Source: Polyangiaceae bacterium
Lineage (GTDB): Bacteria; Myxococcota_A; Polyangia; Polyangiales; Polyangiaceae
Direction of reading: 5' to 3'
DNA length: 44,800 nt
Assembly: GCA_023150915.1 (NCBI GenBank)
Contig: JAKLKA010000047.1
Location: 1 to 44,800 of the forward strand
Shown here piece after piece: positions 17,693 to 26,804 of the stretch. The notes under the pieces were generated by a model, which ran no database searches, was not told where the DNA came from, and saw only the letters and a list, made by a program, of their open reading frames with translations. The translations under genes were made by a program, and so were the position numbers. Positions within the stretch are counted from its first letter, which is position 1, and every line of letters starts with the position of its first letter.

Positions 17693-18220
17693 GTGTCTCC
17701 TGCGTCCTATCCGCTGAACCCGATCGATCCGGGCCTGCCGGTCGACACGGTGATGACGCGTGCGGTCACCGTCCCTTCGGGCGTCGGGATCCGCGCAGCG
17801 CTGGTCGAGCTGAGCGAGGCTGGGGGCGAAGAGATCATCGTGGTGGACGACTCGCGTCGGCCGGTGGGAGTGTTCGCGGGCGAGCGCATCGCGGCCGAGT
17901 GGTGTCCAGGGCGCGTGGATCGCGGGAGCTCGCCGGGCGAAGAAGCAGACCCCGACGGGTGGCCGCTGCCCTCCGCGACCCCGTCGCGCGTCGACGAGCT
18001 GATGGTCCCCGTGCGTGCGCGCCTGGCGGCCGGAGCGTCCATTGCAGAGGCGTGCGCGCTGATGGCCAGCTCGGGCTGCTCGCGCGCAGCTGTCATCGGC
18101 GAAAACGGGCGATTGGTCGGGGTCGTCACGGCTGGCAGCGTGCTCTTCTGGGTGGCACGCGCGGTGGCGAGTGGAAGGGAACCACGGGCGGGCCAAGGCC
18201 CGCCCCGACGGGGAGCGTGA
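17693..18220 (+). CDS. Tandem CBS-domain protein 2
   Basis: 175 residues from GTG 17693. The first CBS motif begins at VDTVMTRAVTVPSG and contains EIIVVDDSRRPVGVFAGERI; the second starts VDELMVPVRARLAAGASI and contains AAVIGENGRLVGVVTAGSVL. The two are separated by an acidic linker of about 25 residues. The start is uncertain: the frame is open far upstream, no clear Shine-Dalgarno sequence precedes GTG 17693, and GTG 17750 or ATG 17753 would still keep both motifs. The stop lies one base before the start of the kinase at 18222, so the two are co-transcribed. Nucleotide sensing is the family role; the ligand is unknown. Confidence 0.75.
   Translation: MSPASYPLNPIDPGLPVDTVMTRAVTVPSGVGIRAALVELSEAGGEEIIVVDDSRRPVGVFAGERIAAEWCPGRVDRGSSPGEEADPDGWPLPSATPSRVDELMVPVRARLAAGASIAEACALMASSGCSRAAVIGENGRLVGVVTAGSVLFWVARAVASGREPRAGQGPPRRGA
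18186..18205 (+). other. Strong GC hairpin at the CBS2-kinase junction
   Basis: GGGCGGGC and GCCCGCCC pair perfectly over eight G-C bases with a four-base loop (CAAG). The hairpin is inside the last codons of the CBS gene, 16 bases before the kinase ATG, and leaves its GGGGAG ribosome-binding site unpaired. No T-run follows, so it is not a standard terminator. It may tune translation or mRNA stability between the two cistrons, or be a by-product of GC-rich coding. Confidence 0.4.
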
Positions 18221-18221
18221 G

Positions 18222-19883
18222 ATGGTCTTGGGGGGAAAAGGCGCGCAGCTGAGGCTCGTTCGGCCGCCGGACACGGACGACGACGCGGCTCCGGTCGAGT
18301 CGCGACGCCAGCGCATCGAGCGCTTTGCCGGCTACTCGCTGCATCGCGTGATCGCGCGCGGTGGGATGGCGGCGGTCTGGCATGCGACGGCGCCCGACGG
18401 CCGAGAGGTCGCGCTCAAGCGCATGCTGCCGGCCCTGGCCGCCAACCCGCAGACGGTGCTGATGTTCTCGGACGAGGCGCTGCTCGGCATGCGGGCTCGC
18501 CACCCCCGCTTGATCCACACGTTCGCGCTCGACGTCCACGAGCAAGAGCCGTTTCTCGTGATGGAATACGTCGCCGGGCCGTCGGTGGCCGATTTGCTCA
18601 ATCGCGGCGCCGGGCCGATGTGGCCCGCCGCCGCGACGCACGTCGTGTTTCAGTTGCTCGAGGGCCTGGCAGCCCTGCACGATCTCCGAGACGACGACGG
18701 GGCGCCGATGGGCGTGGTCCACCGCGACGTGTCGCCGAACAACATCTTGCTCACCTCGGACGGGGACGTGAAGCTCGGCGACTTCGGCATCGCGCTGATC
18801 ACTCGCGGCGATCGGTCAGTTTGCGCGAACGCGCTCCAAGGCAAGATCGGGTACATGGCCCCGGAGCAACTTGCCGGCGAGCCGCTGGATGCGCGCACCG
18901 ACCTGTTCGCGGCCGGGGTGGTGTTGCTCGAGCTCTTGACGGGTCGCCGAGCATTCGCCCGTGACCATGAGCTGGCGACGTTGGCCGCCAACTACGCGGG
19001 CTACGCTCGGGGCCTCGATTCGGATTTGCCGGGTCCGCTGGCCGGGGTGGTGCAGAAGGCCCTGGCGCAGCGTCCCGACGACCGCTTCGCGTCGGCCGGC
19101 GACTTCGCGCACGCGCTCGGCCGGGCCACTCGAGAGCTGGGGCATCGCGCAGGACGAGAGCAACTGGCCCGGTCCCTGCGGGAGGCAGAGTCCGAGGGAA
19201 ACCCGAGCGTGGCCTCGACAGTGCGGGGGGTGGTGCGGGCGCGTCGAACCGCAGGCCCGCGACCGAGCTTGCCACCCGGCGTGGGTATCGAGTCCCGACG
19301 CGCGGCCAGCGTGGCGCGCGAGGCCCGCGCGCTGGCCAAGGGCGCGCCCTTCGAGCACGACCCATCGCTGCCCGCCAGCATCGAGCGCCGGCGCGGCCTC
19401 TTGGCCTTTCACTTCGGCCAGCCCGCCGAGCTGCCCGAGCGGCGCCGGCTGACGCCGGCCGCGACTCGAAAGATGGTGCGCCAGCTGATCGAGACGCGCG
19501 CCTCGGGCCTGCTGATCGCCCGCACGCCCAGGCGCGAGACACGCGTGTTCTTCGATGACGGCGCGCCGGTGTTCACGGCGTGCTCCGACGAATGCGAGCT
19601 CTTGGGGGAGCGATTGGTGCGACTCGGCCAGGCGACACCGGCATACATCGAGCTGGCGATCGAACGGGCGCTGCGCTGGGACTGCCCGCTGGGCGAAGCG
19701 CTGGTCGACATGGGTGTGGTCAGCGCGCGCTCCGTGTTCGTGGAAATCCGTCGACAGATGCGTGAACGCCTGCGCGACGTCTTGAGCTGGAAATCCGGAG
19801 AGCTCGGATTCGTGAAGAACGCGCGGTCCGGGCTGGTCGCGGTGAGGTATTGTCCTTCCGAGCTCGAGCACGGCCTGGCGTGA
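18222..19883 (+). CDS. Ser/Thr protein kinase fused to a PATAN (DUF4388) domain
   Basis: 553 residues, cytoplasmic, no membrane span. Kinase domain about 36-300: ARGGMAAVW loop, Lys66 in VALKRML, HRDVSPNNILL (167-177) and DFGIAL, then GKIGYMAPEQ. The catalytic Asp169 and metal Asn174 are kept, but the Lys usually two residues after HRD is Ser171; HRDVSP is a recurrent myxobacterial variant, so activity is still plausible. After an Arg-rich linker, residues about 425-550 form a PATAN/DUF4388 domain (ASGLLIARTPRRETRVFFDD, SWKSGELGFVKN) as in the fusion at 5987-8290. ATG 18222 follows the CBS2 stop at once. Operon with CBS2, and probably with the receiver and activator downstream. Confidence 0.88.
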   Translation: MVLGGKGAQLRLVRPPDTDDDAAPVESRRQRIERFAGYSLHRVIARGGMAAVWHATAPDGREVALKRMLPALAANPQTVLMFSDEALLGMRARHPRLIHTFALDVHEQEPFLVMEYVAGPSVADLLNRGAGPMWPAAATHVVFQLLEGLAALHDLRDDDGAPMGVVHRDVSPNNILLTSDGDVKLGDFGIALITRGDRSVCANALQGKIGYMAPEQLAGEPLDARTDLFAAGVVLLELLTGRRAFARDHELATLAANYAGYARGLDSDLPGPLAGVVQKALAQRPDDRFASAGDFAHALGRATRELGHRAGREQLARSLREAESEGNPSVASTVRGVVRARRTAGPRPSLPPGVGIESRRAASVAREARALAKGAPFEHDPSLPASIERRRGLLAFHFGQPAELPERRRLTPAATRKMVRQLIETRASGLLIARTPRRETRVFFDDGAPVFTACSDECELLGERLVRLGQATPAYIELAIERALRWDCPLGEALVDMGVVSARSVFVEIRRQMRERLRDVLSWKSGELGFVKNARSGLVAVRYCPSELEHGLA

Positions 19884-19951
19884 TGCAATCCGCGACACTG
19901 GTTGGCTCGCGAGGCGAGGGGTATGCTGAAGCCGGCGCGCGGAGCCGGGTG

Positions 19952-20320
19952 ATGACTGCGCTACCCATGCTGCTCGTCGTCGACGACGACATCGCGATTC
20001 GGGACGCGCTCGCGGACGTGTTGAGCGACGAGGGGTACTCCGTCGTCACTCGTCGCGATGGTTGCGAAGCGCTCGACTACCTCAAAGCCGGGCACCGCCC
20101 CAGCGCCATCATCCTCGACCTCTGGATGCCGCAGATGGACGGTTGGGCGCTGCGCCGCAATCTGCTCGCGGATCCCGAGCTCGAGTCGATTCCGGTGCTG
20201 GTGCTCACGGCGGCTGCGGAGCGCGCCGATCTGCCCGTGCGTGTCGCAGGCGTGCTGCAGAAACCCGTTGGGCTCCAAGTGTTGCTCGAGCTTCTCGCGG
20301 CCACCGTCCGGCCGAGGTGA
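19952..20320 (+). CDS. Stand-alone response-regulator receiver domain
   Basis: 122 residues, a single receiver: acidic pocket LLVVDDD, phospho-acceptor Asp in AIILDLWMPQMDGW, the Thr in VLVLTAAAE and the conserved Lys in VLQKPVG. All active-site residues are intact and there is no output domain, as in CheY/DivK-type relay proteins. ATG 19952 (MTALPM) has GGAG upstream; the open frame further upstream overlaps the kinase. It lies 68 bases after the kinase and 44 before the activator, so it is likely in the same transcript. It could receive phosphate from either histidine kinase of the island and relay it, or act as a phosphate sink. Confidence 0.9.
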   Translation: MTALPMLLVVDDDIAIRDALADVLSDEGYSVVTRRDGCEALDYLKAGHRPSAIILDLWMPQMDGWALRRNLLADPELESIPVLVLTAAAERADLPVRVAGVLQKPVGLQVLLELLAATVRPR

Positions 20321-20364
20321 GCGACGGCGTGTCGTGGCAGAACGCGACAGGAGTTGCGTTTTCG

Positions 20365-21780
<1,416 letters not shown>

Positions 21781-23145
21781 TCAGGCGTGGGTGTCCGTGG
21801 TGGGCGCTGGCGGCGGGCGTGACCCTTCGGCTGGGCCATATTGCTTCAGCTTGCGGTAGAGCGTGCTTCGATCGACGCCCAGCAGTTGCGAGGCGCGGGC
21901 GCGATTGCCGCCCACCGACTTCAACACCGACAGGATGTAGCTTCGCTCGACGTCGGCGAGCGGCAAGAGCTCGCACTCGCCCGGGGCCACCGCGGACCGC
22001 TCGGGCTGAAGTTCCGCCGGCAAGTCCGTGGCGCGGATGTGGTCGTTGCTGGCGTGCGCGATGGCCGACACGATGCAGTGCTCGAGCTCGCGCACGTTCC
22101 CGGGCCACGCATGCGAGAGCAGCGCGCGGGCCGCGCCGGGGGTGAGCCCCACGATGGGCCGAGTGGCGCTCGAAGCGCGGTGGATGAAGTGCTGTGCCAA
22201 CAGCAGCACGTCGAGCCCGCGTTCGCGCAGCGGCGGAACCCGCACCTGCAGCACGTTGAGGCGGAAGAACAGGTCCTCTCGGAACCGGCCCTCGATCACC
22301 TCGCGCTCCAGGTGCTTGCTGGTGGCGGCGATCAGGCGCGCGTCGAAGGGCACCTCGCGCGTGGAGCCGAGCGGACGGACCGAGCGCTGCTGCAGCACGC
22401 GAAGCAGCTTCGGCTGGAGATCGAGCGGCAGCTCTCCGACTTCGTCCAAGAAGAGGGTCCCGCCCGAAGCCTGCACGAACAGGCCGGTGCGATCGCGTGT
22501 GGCGTCGGTGAAGGCCCCTTTCGCGTGCCCGAAGAACTCGCTCTCGAGCAGCTGGTGGGGGATGCACGAGCAATTGACGGTCACGAAAGGCCGGTCGCGA
22601 CGCGGGCCACGAGCGTGCAACGAGCGCGCCACCACCTCTTTGCCCGTACCGCTCTCGCCCGTGACGAGCACCGTGACGTCGGAGCCCACGACGCGCGCGA
22701 GGCGCTTCTTCAGCTGCTGCATCGCCGGGCTCTCGCCAGTCAGGTCGGTGGGGCGGGCCGGCTCGGCGGCGAACCCCCGCAAGCGGTTGAGCTCGCGCCC
22801 CAGCGCCCGGTCGTCGATCACGGCGGAAATGCGCTCGATGACGCTGTCTGGGTCGTCCCCGGTGGGCACGAAGTCGGTGGCCTGGGCCCTCAGGGCCGCG
22901 AGTGCCTCTGCCATGTTCCCGGACGACGACAGCACCACGACCGCCGCTGCGAGCCCGGCATCGCGGAGCGCGCGGCACGCGCCGCCGCAGTCGCGCACGC
23001 CAGGGCCGATCACCGCCAGATCGTAGCTGCCTTCGGCCTCGCCCAGCCGTGCGACGCGCTGGACGTCGAAGCGCCGCCCGAGCGCCGCCAGCACCGCGGG
23101 TGCGACGCGACCCCCTTCGTCGAGCACTAATAGCGTGGCGGCCAT
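21781..23145 (-). CDS. Sigma-54 activator with degenerate receiver and GAFTDA loop
   Basis: 454 residues. Residues 1-115 have a receiver-like fold (LLVLDEGGR, then YDLAVIGPGVRDCGG) in which Gly stands at the phospho-acceptor Asp and the acidic pocket is lost, so phosphorylation is unlikely. The AAA+ domain is intact (GESGTGKE, GGTLFLDEVGELP, FREDLFFRLNV), but the sigma-54 contact loop reads GAFTDA instead of GAFTGA. A Fis-type HTH closes the protein (GGNRARASQLLGVDRSTLYRKL). ATG 23145 opens the receiver fold; GTG 23172 is also possible because GGAAGGAGG lies 12 bases before it. It follows the CBS3 gene on the same strand. Either it activates sigma-54 with altered coupling or it acts without a phosphate signal. 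Confidence 0.9.
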   Translation of the reverse strand: MAATLLVLDEGGRVAPAVLAALGRRFDVQRVARLGEAEGSYDLAVIGPGVRDCGGACRALRDAGLAAAVVVLSSSGNMAEALAALRAQATDFVPTGDDPDSVIERISAVIDDRALGRELNRLRGFAAEPARPTDLTGESPAMQQLKKRLARVVGSDVTVLVTGESGTGKEVVARSLHARGPRRDRPFVTVNCSCIPHQLLESEFFGHAKGAFTDATRDRTGLFVQASGGTLFLDEVGELPLDLQPKLLRVLQQRSVRPLGSTREVPFDARLIAATSKHLEREVIEGRFREDLFFRLNVLQVRVPPLRERGLDVLLLAQHFIHRASSATRPIVGLTPGAARALLSHAWPGNVRELEHCIVSAIAHASNDHIRATDLPAELQPERSAVAPGECELLPLADVERSYILSVLKSVGGNRARASQLLGVDRSTLYRKLKQYGPAEGSRPPPAPTTDTHA

Positions 23146-23261
23146 GGTGTGTACCCGGCACGTTGCGACCACTTTGGCCGCGACCCTCCTTCCTACAAAC
23201 ATCACGCCACGGGATCGGGAAGTCAAGCGGGCGCGGAGAGAAATCTGGAAGGTGGTGAGCT

Positions 23262-23798
23262 TCAGTCGCTGCCGCCCAGGGTGGTGACGGTGAAGTCCCC
23301 CGGGGGCTGCGCGCGATCGATGCAGGCTGCGCAGAACACCACGGCGCCGCCGCGAGCTGGCCAGACCAGCGCGTGGGTTTCGCCGCAGGCAGCGCAGGCA
23401 TCGAAGCCCATGGTCCCGGGGAGGGCGCCCGCATGTCTCAGATCACGACGCGTCACCAGGCCCGCGAGCCGGCCGCCGTCGTCCAGGACCGGAAGGCAAC
23501 CGACGCCTTGTGCGACCATCGTCGCCGCAGCGACCTCGACACTGGCGTTCGGCGACACGAAAACGAAGGGCGACTGCATGTGCTGCTCGACCAGCTCCCG
23601 CTCGCTCGCATCGGCGAGGTCGCACTGGCAAATCACGCCGACCAAGAGGTCGTCCACGGTGACCATCAGGTGGTGCACGCCCCAGGTTTCGGCCATGTGC
23701 CGAGCCTCTGCGACGCTTCGATCCGGCCCTACGGCGACGGGCCAGGCGGTCATCACATCGCGCACGCACAGCATGTCGATCGGTTCTGCAAGAGGCAT
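23262..23798 (-). CDS. CBS-domain protein 3 with C-terminal zinc-ribbon-like motif
   Basis: 178 residues. Two CBS motifs: CVRDVMTAWPVAVGPDRSV with HHLMVTVDDLLVGVICQCDL, and MQSPFVFVSPNASVEVAAA with GCLPVLDDGGRLAGLVTRRDL. The tail adds CAACGETHALVW...VVFCAACIDR, two CxxC pairs spaced like a small zinc ribbon, not present in the other two CBS proteins here. ATG 23798 is my choice because it starts just before the fold, but no good ribosome-binding site is seen; ATG 23864 and ATG 23774 are alternatives. It is followed 116 bp later by the GAFTDA activator on the same strand and diverges from the histidine kinase at 23952. No convincing sigma-54 site was found upstream. Confidence 0.8.
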   Translation of the reverse strand: MPLAEPIDMLCVRDVMTAWPVAVGPDRSVAEARHMAETWGVHHLMVTVDDLLVGVICQCDLADASERELVEQHMQSPFVFVSPNASVEVAAATMVAQGVGCLPVLDDGGRLAGLVTRRDLRHAGALPGTMGFDACAACGETHALVWPARGGAVVFCAACIDRAQPPGDFTVTTLGGSD

Positions 23799-23951
23799 GC
23801 CGCGGCGACACGTGATGGAACCCCGGCGAGTCGTGGGTGGGGCGAGTGTCGCAAGGAGACACATGCCGCGCTTTCACTCGCCGCCGGGTCGAGCGTATGC
23901 TGGAGGGTGCGGCTGTGCGTAGCAGGGGCGCGTCGCAGGGGGAGGGGGACC

Positions 23952-25523
23952 ATGGGGGAAACGAGGAGGCGGCGGCAGCCGTCGCCGGCACGCGAGGACG
24001 GCGACGCCATCGACGTCTTGGTCGCGAGCGGACGCCGCCAGAAGCTGCGGATGTTGGGACAGGCCTTGGGTGCGCCGCGGTATCGCTGCATGCTTGCGTC
24101 GTCGTCGAGCGAAGCGTTGCAGCGCGCTGCGGAACGGGACTTTGGCGTGGTCGTGATCGACGCGAGCGTGCCCGAGCTGGACGGCTTCGGGCTGGCGCGG
24201 GCCCTGCGCAAGCGCAAGCGCAGCCGAAAAGTGCCGATCGTCTTCGTGATCGGGCGCGAAGCGGACCCCGCCAGCGTCTACCGTGGGAACGTGGCCGCCC
24301 CCGTCGACCACGTCCATCGGCCGGTCGATCGGGACGTGATCCGGACGAAGGTGCTCACCGCCGCCGAGCTCTCGCGGCGCGACCGGCACATCGCGCACCT
24401 GTCGGCTTCGCTGCGCGAGGCGGGCCGAAGGGCACGGGAAGGCAACGTCACCGAGGCGGCGGCCGTCGCGGACAAGCGCTATTCGAACCTCACCCAGGCC
24501 ATTCCCGAGCTGGTGATCACCCTCGATGCTGCGGGTTCGCTCGAGTACTGCAATCGCCGCTGGCTCGAGTACACCGGGATGTCTGCCGAGCACTCGCGGG
24601 GCCGGGGCTGGGTCCTGGCGATCCACCCGGACGATCGGCGCCGCTGCGTGCGGGCGTGGGAGCGCTCGCTGGCATCCGGTGAGGTGCTCGAGATCGAGTG
24701 TCGGCTGCGCCGTGGGTTCGACGGCGCCATGCGCTGGCACACCTGCAGGGCGCTGCCCGAGCGCGACGACGACGGCACCATCATGGGCTGGCTCGGGACC
24801 TATTCGGACTCCGAAGAGTTGAAGCAGGCCATCCGTGCCCGGGACGAGTTTCTGTCGATTGCCTCCCACGAGCTTCGCACCCCGCTGACGGCGCTCAAGC
24901 TTCGGCTGGAGAGCCTGGCGCACACCGGCACGCCCGACGAGCGTGCCTCGCGCAAGCTTCAAGGCGCGATTCGCCAGACCGAGCGACTCGAGCGACTGAT
25001 CGATCACCTGCTGGACGCCTCTCGGATCAGCGCCGGGCGGCTGGTGCTCGAGCGTGGGCCGGTGTCTCTGGGTGAGCTCTGCTCCGAGGTTCTGGAGCGG
25101 GTGCGCGAACAGCCGGGAGCTGCCGCGCAGGTCTTCGAGCTCTCGGCCGAAGGCGATCTGGTCGGTAGCTGGGACCGCACGCGGCTCGAGCAGGTGGTCG
25201 AGAACCTGCTGTCGAACGCCCTGAAGTACGGGGCGGGTCGGCCCATCGAGGTGGGGGTCCGCGGTGACGACGACGCGGTGGAGCTCACCGTCAGCGACCA
25301 CGGGATCGGCATCGACCCGCCGGACCTCGGGCGCATCTTCGAGCAATTCGAGCGGGCGCGATCCAGTCACGGCCAGAGTGGCATCGGCATGGGCCTGTAC
25401 ATTGCCCGCCAGATCGTCCAGGCGCACGGCGGAGAGATCCACGTCGCGAGCGCGCTGGGGCAGGGCTCGGTGTTCCACGTCGTGCTCCCGCGCCATTCTC
25501 GGCCGCTCACTCCTCTCCCCTGA
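23952..25523 (+). CDS. Hybrid-type histidine kinase: receiver-like - PAS - HisKA - HATPase
   Basis: 523 residues, soluble. Residues 19-135 form a receiver-like domain: Asp70 in VVVIDASVPELDG is kept, but the acidic pair is replaced (DVLVASGRR) and the conserved Lys is Arg (HRPVD), so it may not be phosphorylated normally. Residues 175-295 are a PAS domain (LVITLDAAGSLEYCNRRWLEY, HPDDRRR). HisKA carries His306 in SIASHELRTPL. The ATPase shows N (VVENLLSNALKYG), G1 (DHGIGID), F and G2 (GIGMGLYIARQI). ATG 23952 is preceded by GGGAGG. It diverges from CBS3. Its partner is unknown; the intact receivers at 19952 and 20365 are candidates. Confidence 0.92.
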   Translation: MGETRRRRQPSPAREDGDAIDVLVASGRRQKLRMLGQALGAPRYRCMLASSSSEALQRAAERDFGVVVIDASVPELDGFGLARALRKRKRSRKVPIVFVIGREADPASVYRGNVAAPVDHVHRPVDRDVIRTKVLTAAELSRRDRHIAHLSASLREAGRRAREGNVTEAAAVADKRYSNLTQAIPELVITLDAAGSLEYCNRRWLEYTGMSAEHSRGRGWVLAIHPDDRRRCVRAWERSLASGEVLEIECRLRRGFDGAMRWHTCRALPERDDDGTIMGWLGTYSDSEELKQAIRARDEFLSIASHELRTPLTALKLRLESLAHTGTPDERASRKLQGAIRQTERLERLIDHLLDASRISAGRLVLERGPVSLGELCSEVLERVREQPGAAAQVFELSAEGDLVGSWDRTRLEQVVENLLSNALKYGAGRPIEVGVRGDDDAVELTVSDHGIGIDPPDLGRIFEQFERARSSHGQSGIGMGLYIARQIVQAHGGEIHVASALGQGSVFHVVLPRHSRPLTPLP

Positions 25524-25567
25524 AACCTCGTTCGGAACTTCTCTGGGCCTCGGGTTGTCGGGCAGGG

Positions 25568-26017
25568 GTGCGCCCGCTGTCATGGCTGCTTGGCTTCGCC
25601 CTGGCCCTGGCGCCCGCGCGCGCCGCAGCCTCGAGCATCGCCCGGGAGCCGATCGTGCGGATCTTGCGCCAGGCGGCGCCCGACGTGCGCGCCTGTGCAG
25701 CGCGCCTCGCGCTGCCCGACGGGCGCTACGCGGTTCGGCTGGCGATCTACGACGGGCGCGTTCGCGACGTTCGGGTGATCCAGTCGCCGGTGGCGCTGAC
25801 CCCCGAGGCGGCAGTGTGCTTATCCGGGGCATATCGCCGCCTGCGCTTCCCCGAGATGGCCTCCATCGACGACGGCCGACCCGAGCACTGGTCGATCGCG
25901 TTCCCGTTCATTCTCTCGCTCGAACCGCGGCTGCCGCCCGCACCCCGGGTTCGACCGAGGCCGGCGCGCGTGGGCGGCCCCATCCGGCGCAGGAATTTCG
26001 GGCCGCTTCCGGGCTGA
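25568..26017 (+). CDS. Small exported protein, AgmX/TonB-C-like
   Basis: 149 residues from GTG 25568. A signal peptide ([21 protein letters not shown]) leads to one domain: [24 protein letters not shown], then [29 protein letters not shown]. The pattern of a Cys, a strand with G-x-V, a second Cys and a terminal FP matches the AgmX/PglI-type C-terminal domain, related to TonB-C, found in many myxobacterial envelope proteins. A Pro/Arg-rich tail follows. Likely periplasmic or outer-membrane-associated. It sits between the histidine kinase (44 bp away) and the exporter operon; whether it belongs to either is not clear. Confidence 0.65.
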   Translation: MRPLSWLLGFALALAPARAAASSIAREPIVRILRQAAPDVRACAARLALPDGRYAVRLAIYDGRVRDVRVIQSPVALTPEAAVCLSGAYRRLRFPEMASIDDGRPEHWSIAFPFILSLEPRLPPAPRVRPRPARVGGPIRRRNFGPLPG

Positions 26018-26060
26018 CGCTCGGGCTGCGCGGTTCAGGCGGAAGTCCGCGGCTTCTCGG

Positions 26061-26076
26061 CGGCACGAACGCTGCA
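26061..26076 (+). promoter_or_regulatory. Putative sigma-54 promoter for the ABC exporter operon
   Basis: CGGCACGAACGCTGCA has GG at 26062-26063 and GC at 26074-26075 separated by ten bases, and differs from TGGCACG-N4-TTGCA at only two positions. The predicted start is near 26087, a few bases before ATG 26091, which would remove the AAGGGG ribosome-binding site from the mRNA. That conflict lowers confidence. Confidence 0.35.
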
Positions 26077-26090
26077 GTCGGCAAGGGGCG

Positions 26091-26804
26091 ATGTCCGTCG
26101 ACCCCGCCGTGCTCGAAGGTCGCGCGCTCACCAAGGTCTACCGCATGGGCGACGTCGACGTGCACGCCCTGCGAGGCGTGGACCTGAACCTGCACGCCGG
26201 AGAGCTGGTCGTGCTGCTGGGAGCCTCGGGCAGCGGCAAGAGCACCCTGCTCAACATCCTGGGGGGGCTCGACGTGCCCTCTGGCGGCACCGTGGTCTAC
26301 CGCGATCACGACCTGACCGCTGCGACCGAGCGCGAGCTCACTCGCTATCGTCGTGAGCACGTCGGCTTCGTGTTTCAGTTCTACAACCTGATTCCGAGCC
26401 TGACCGCTCGCGAGAACGTCGCCCTCGTCACCGAGATCGCCGACGACCCTCTCTCACCGGAAGACGCGCTCGGCCTGGTGGGGCTTGGCGAGCGCATGGA
26501 TCACTTCCCGGCGCAGCTCTCGGGGGGCGAGCAGCAGCGGGTCGCCATCGCCCGCGCGGTGGCCAAGCGCCCCGATCTGCTGCTGTGCGACGAGCCCACG
26601 GGTGCCCTCGACTATCAGACCGGAATCGTCGTGCTCGAGGTCATCGAGGCCGTCAATCGCGAGCTGGGCACCACCACTGCGGTGATCACCCACAACGCGC
26701 CGGTGGCTGCCATGGCCGACCGCGTGATCACGCTGCACGACGGGCGGGTGATGGGCGAGGCGCGGAACGAGCGTCGCATGGCGGCCAAGGAGCTGAGATG
26801 GTGA
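26091..26804 (+). CDS. ABC exporter ATPase (MacB/LolD-like)
   Basis: 237 residues, a complete nucleotide-binding domain of the MacB/LolD/FtsE class: A-loop Tyr in TKVYRMG, Walker [10 protein letters not shown] (44-52), Q-loop [12 protein letters not shown], signature LSGGEQQR, Walker [13 protein letters not shown] and switch His in VITHN. The FNLIPSLTA-type Q-loop and PTGALD are hallmarks of the class that powers mechanotransmission exporters acting on periplasmic substrates. ATG 26091 is unambiguous. The stop overlaps the permease start in ATGGTGA. First gene of an ATPase - permease - membrane-fusion operon. Confidence 0.95.
   Translation: MSVDPAVLEGRALTKVYRMGDVDVHALRGVDLNLHAGELVVLLGASGSGKSTLLNILGGLDVPSGGTVVYRDHDLTAATERELTRYRREHVGFVFQFYNLIPSLTARENVALVTEIADDPLSPEDALGLVGLGERMDHFPAQLSGGEQQRVAIARAVAKRPDLLLCDEPTGALDYQTGIVVLEVIEAVNRELGTTTAVITHNAPVAAMADRVITLHDGRVMGEARNERRMAAKELRW

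Noticed and set aside
16986-18220. CBS proteins as IMP dehydrogenase or transporter fragments
   Set aside because: Each is a complete short open gene with its own start context and no trace of a catalytic or membrane domain nearby.
23799-23951. Sigma-54 promoter for the CBS3-activator operon, by analogy with the other CBS operons
   Set aside because: The best minus-strand candidate (GGCATG...TTGC) has the wrong spacing (13 instead of 10); no other match was convincing.
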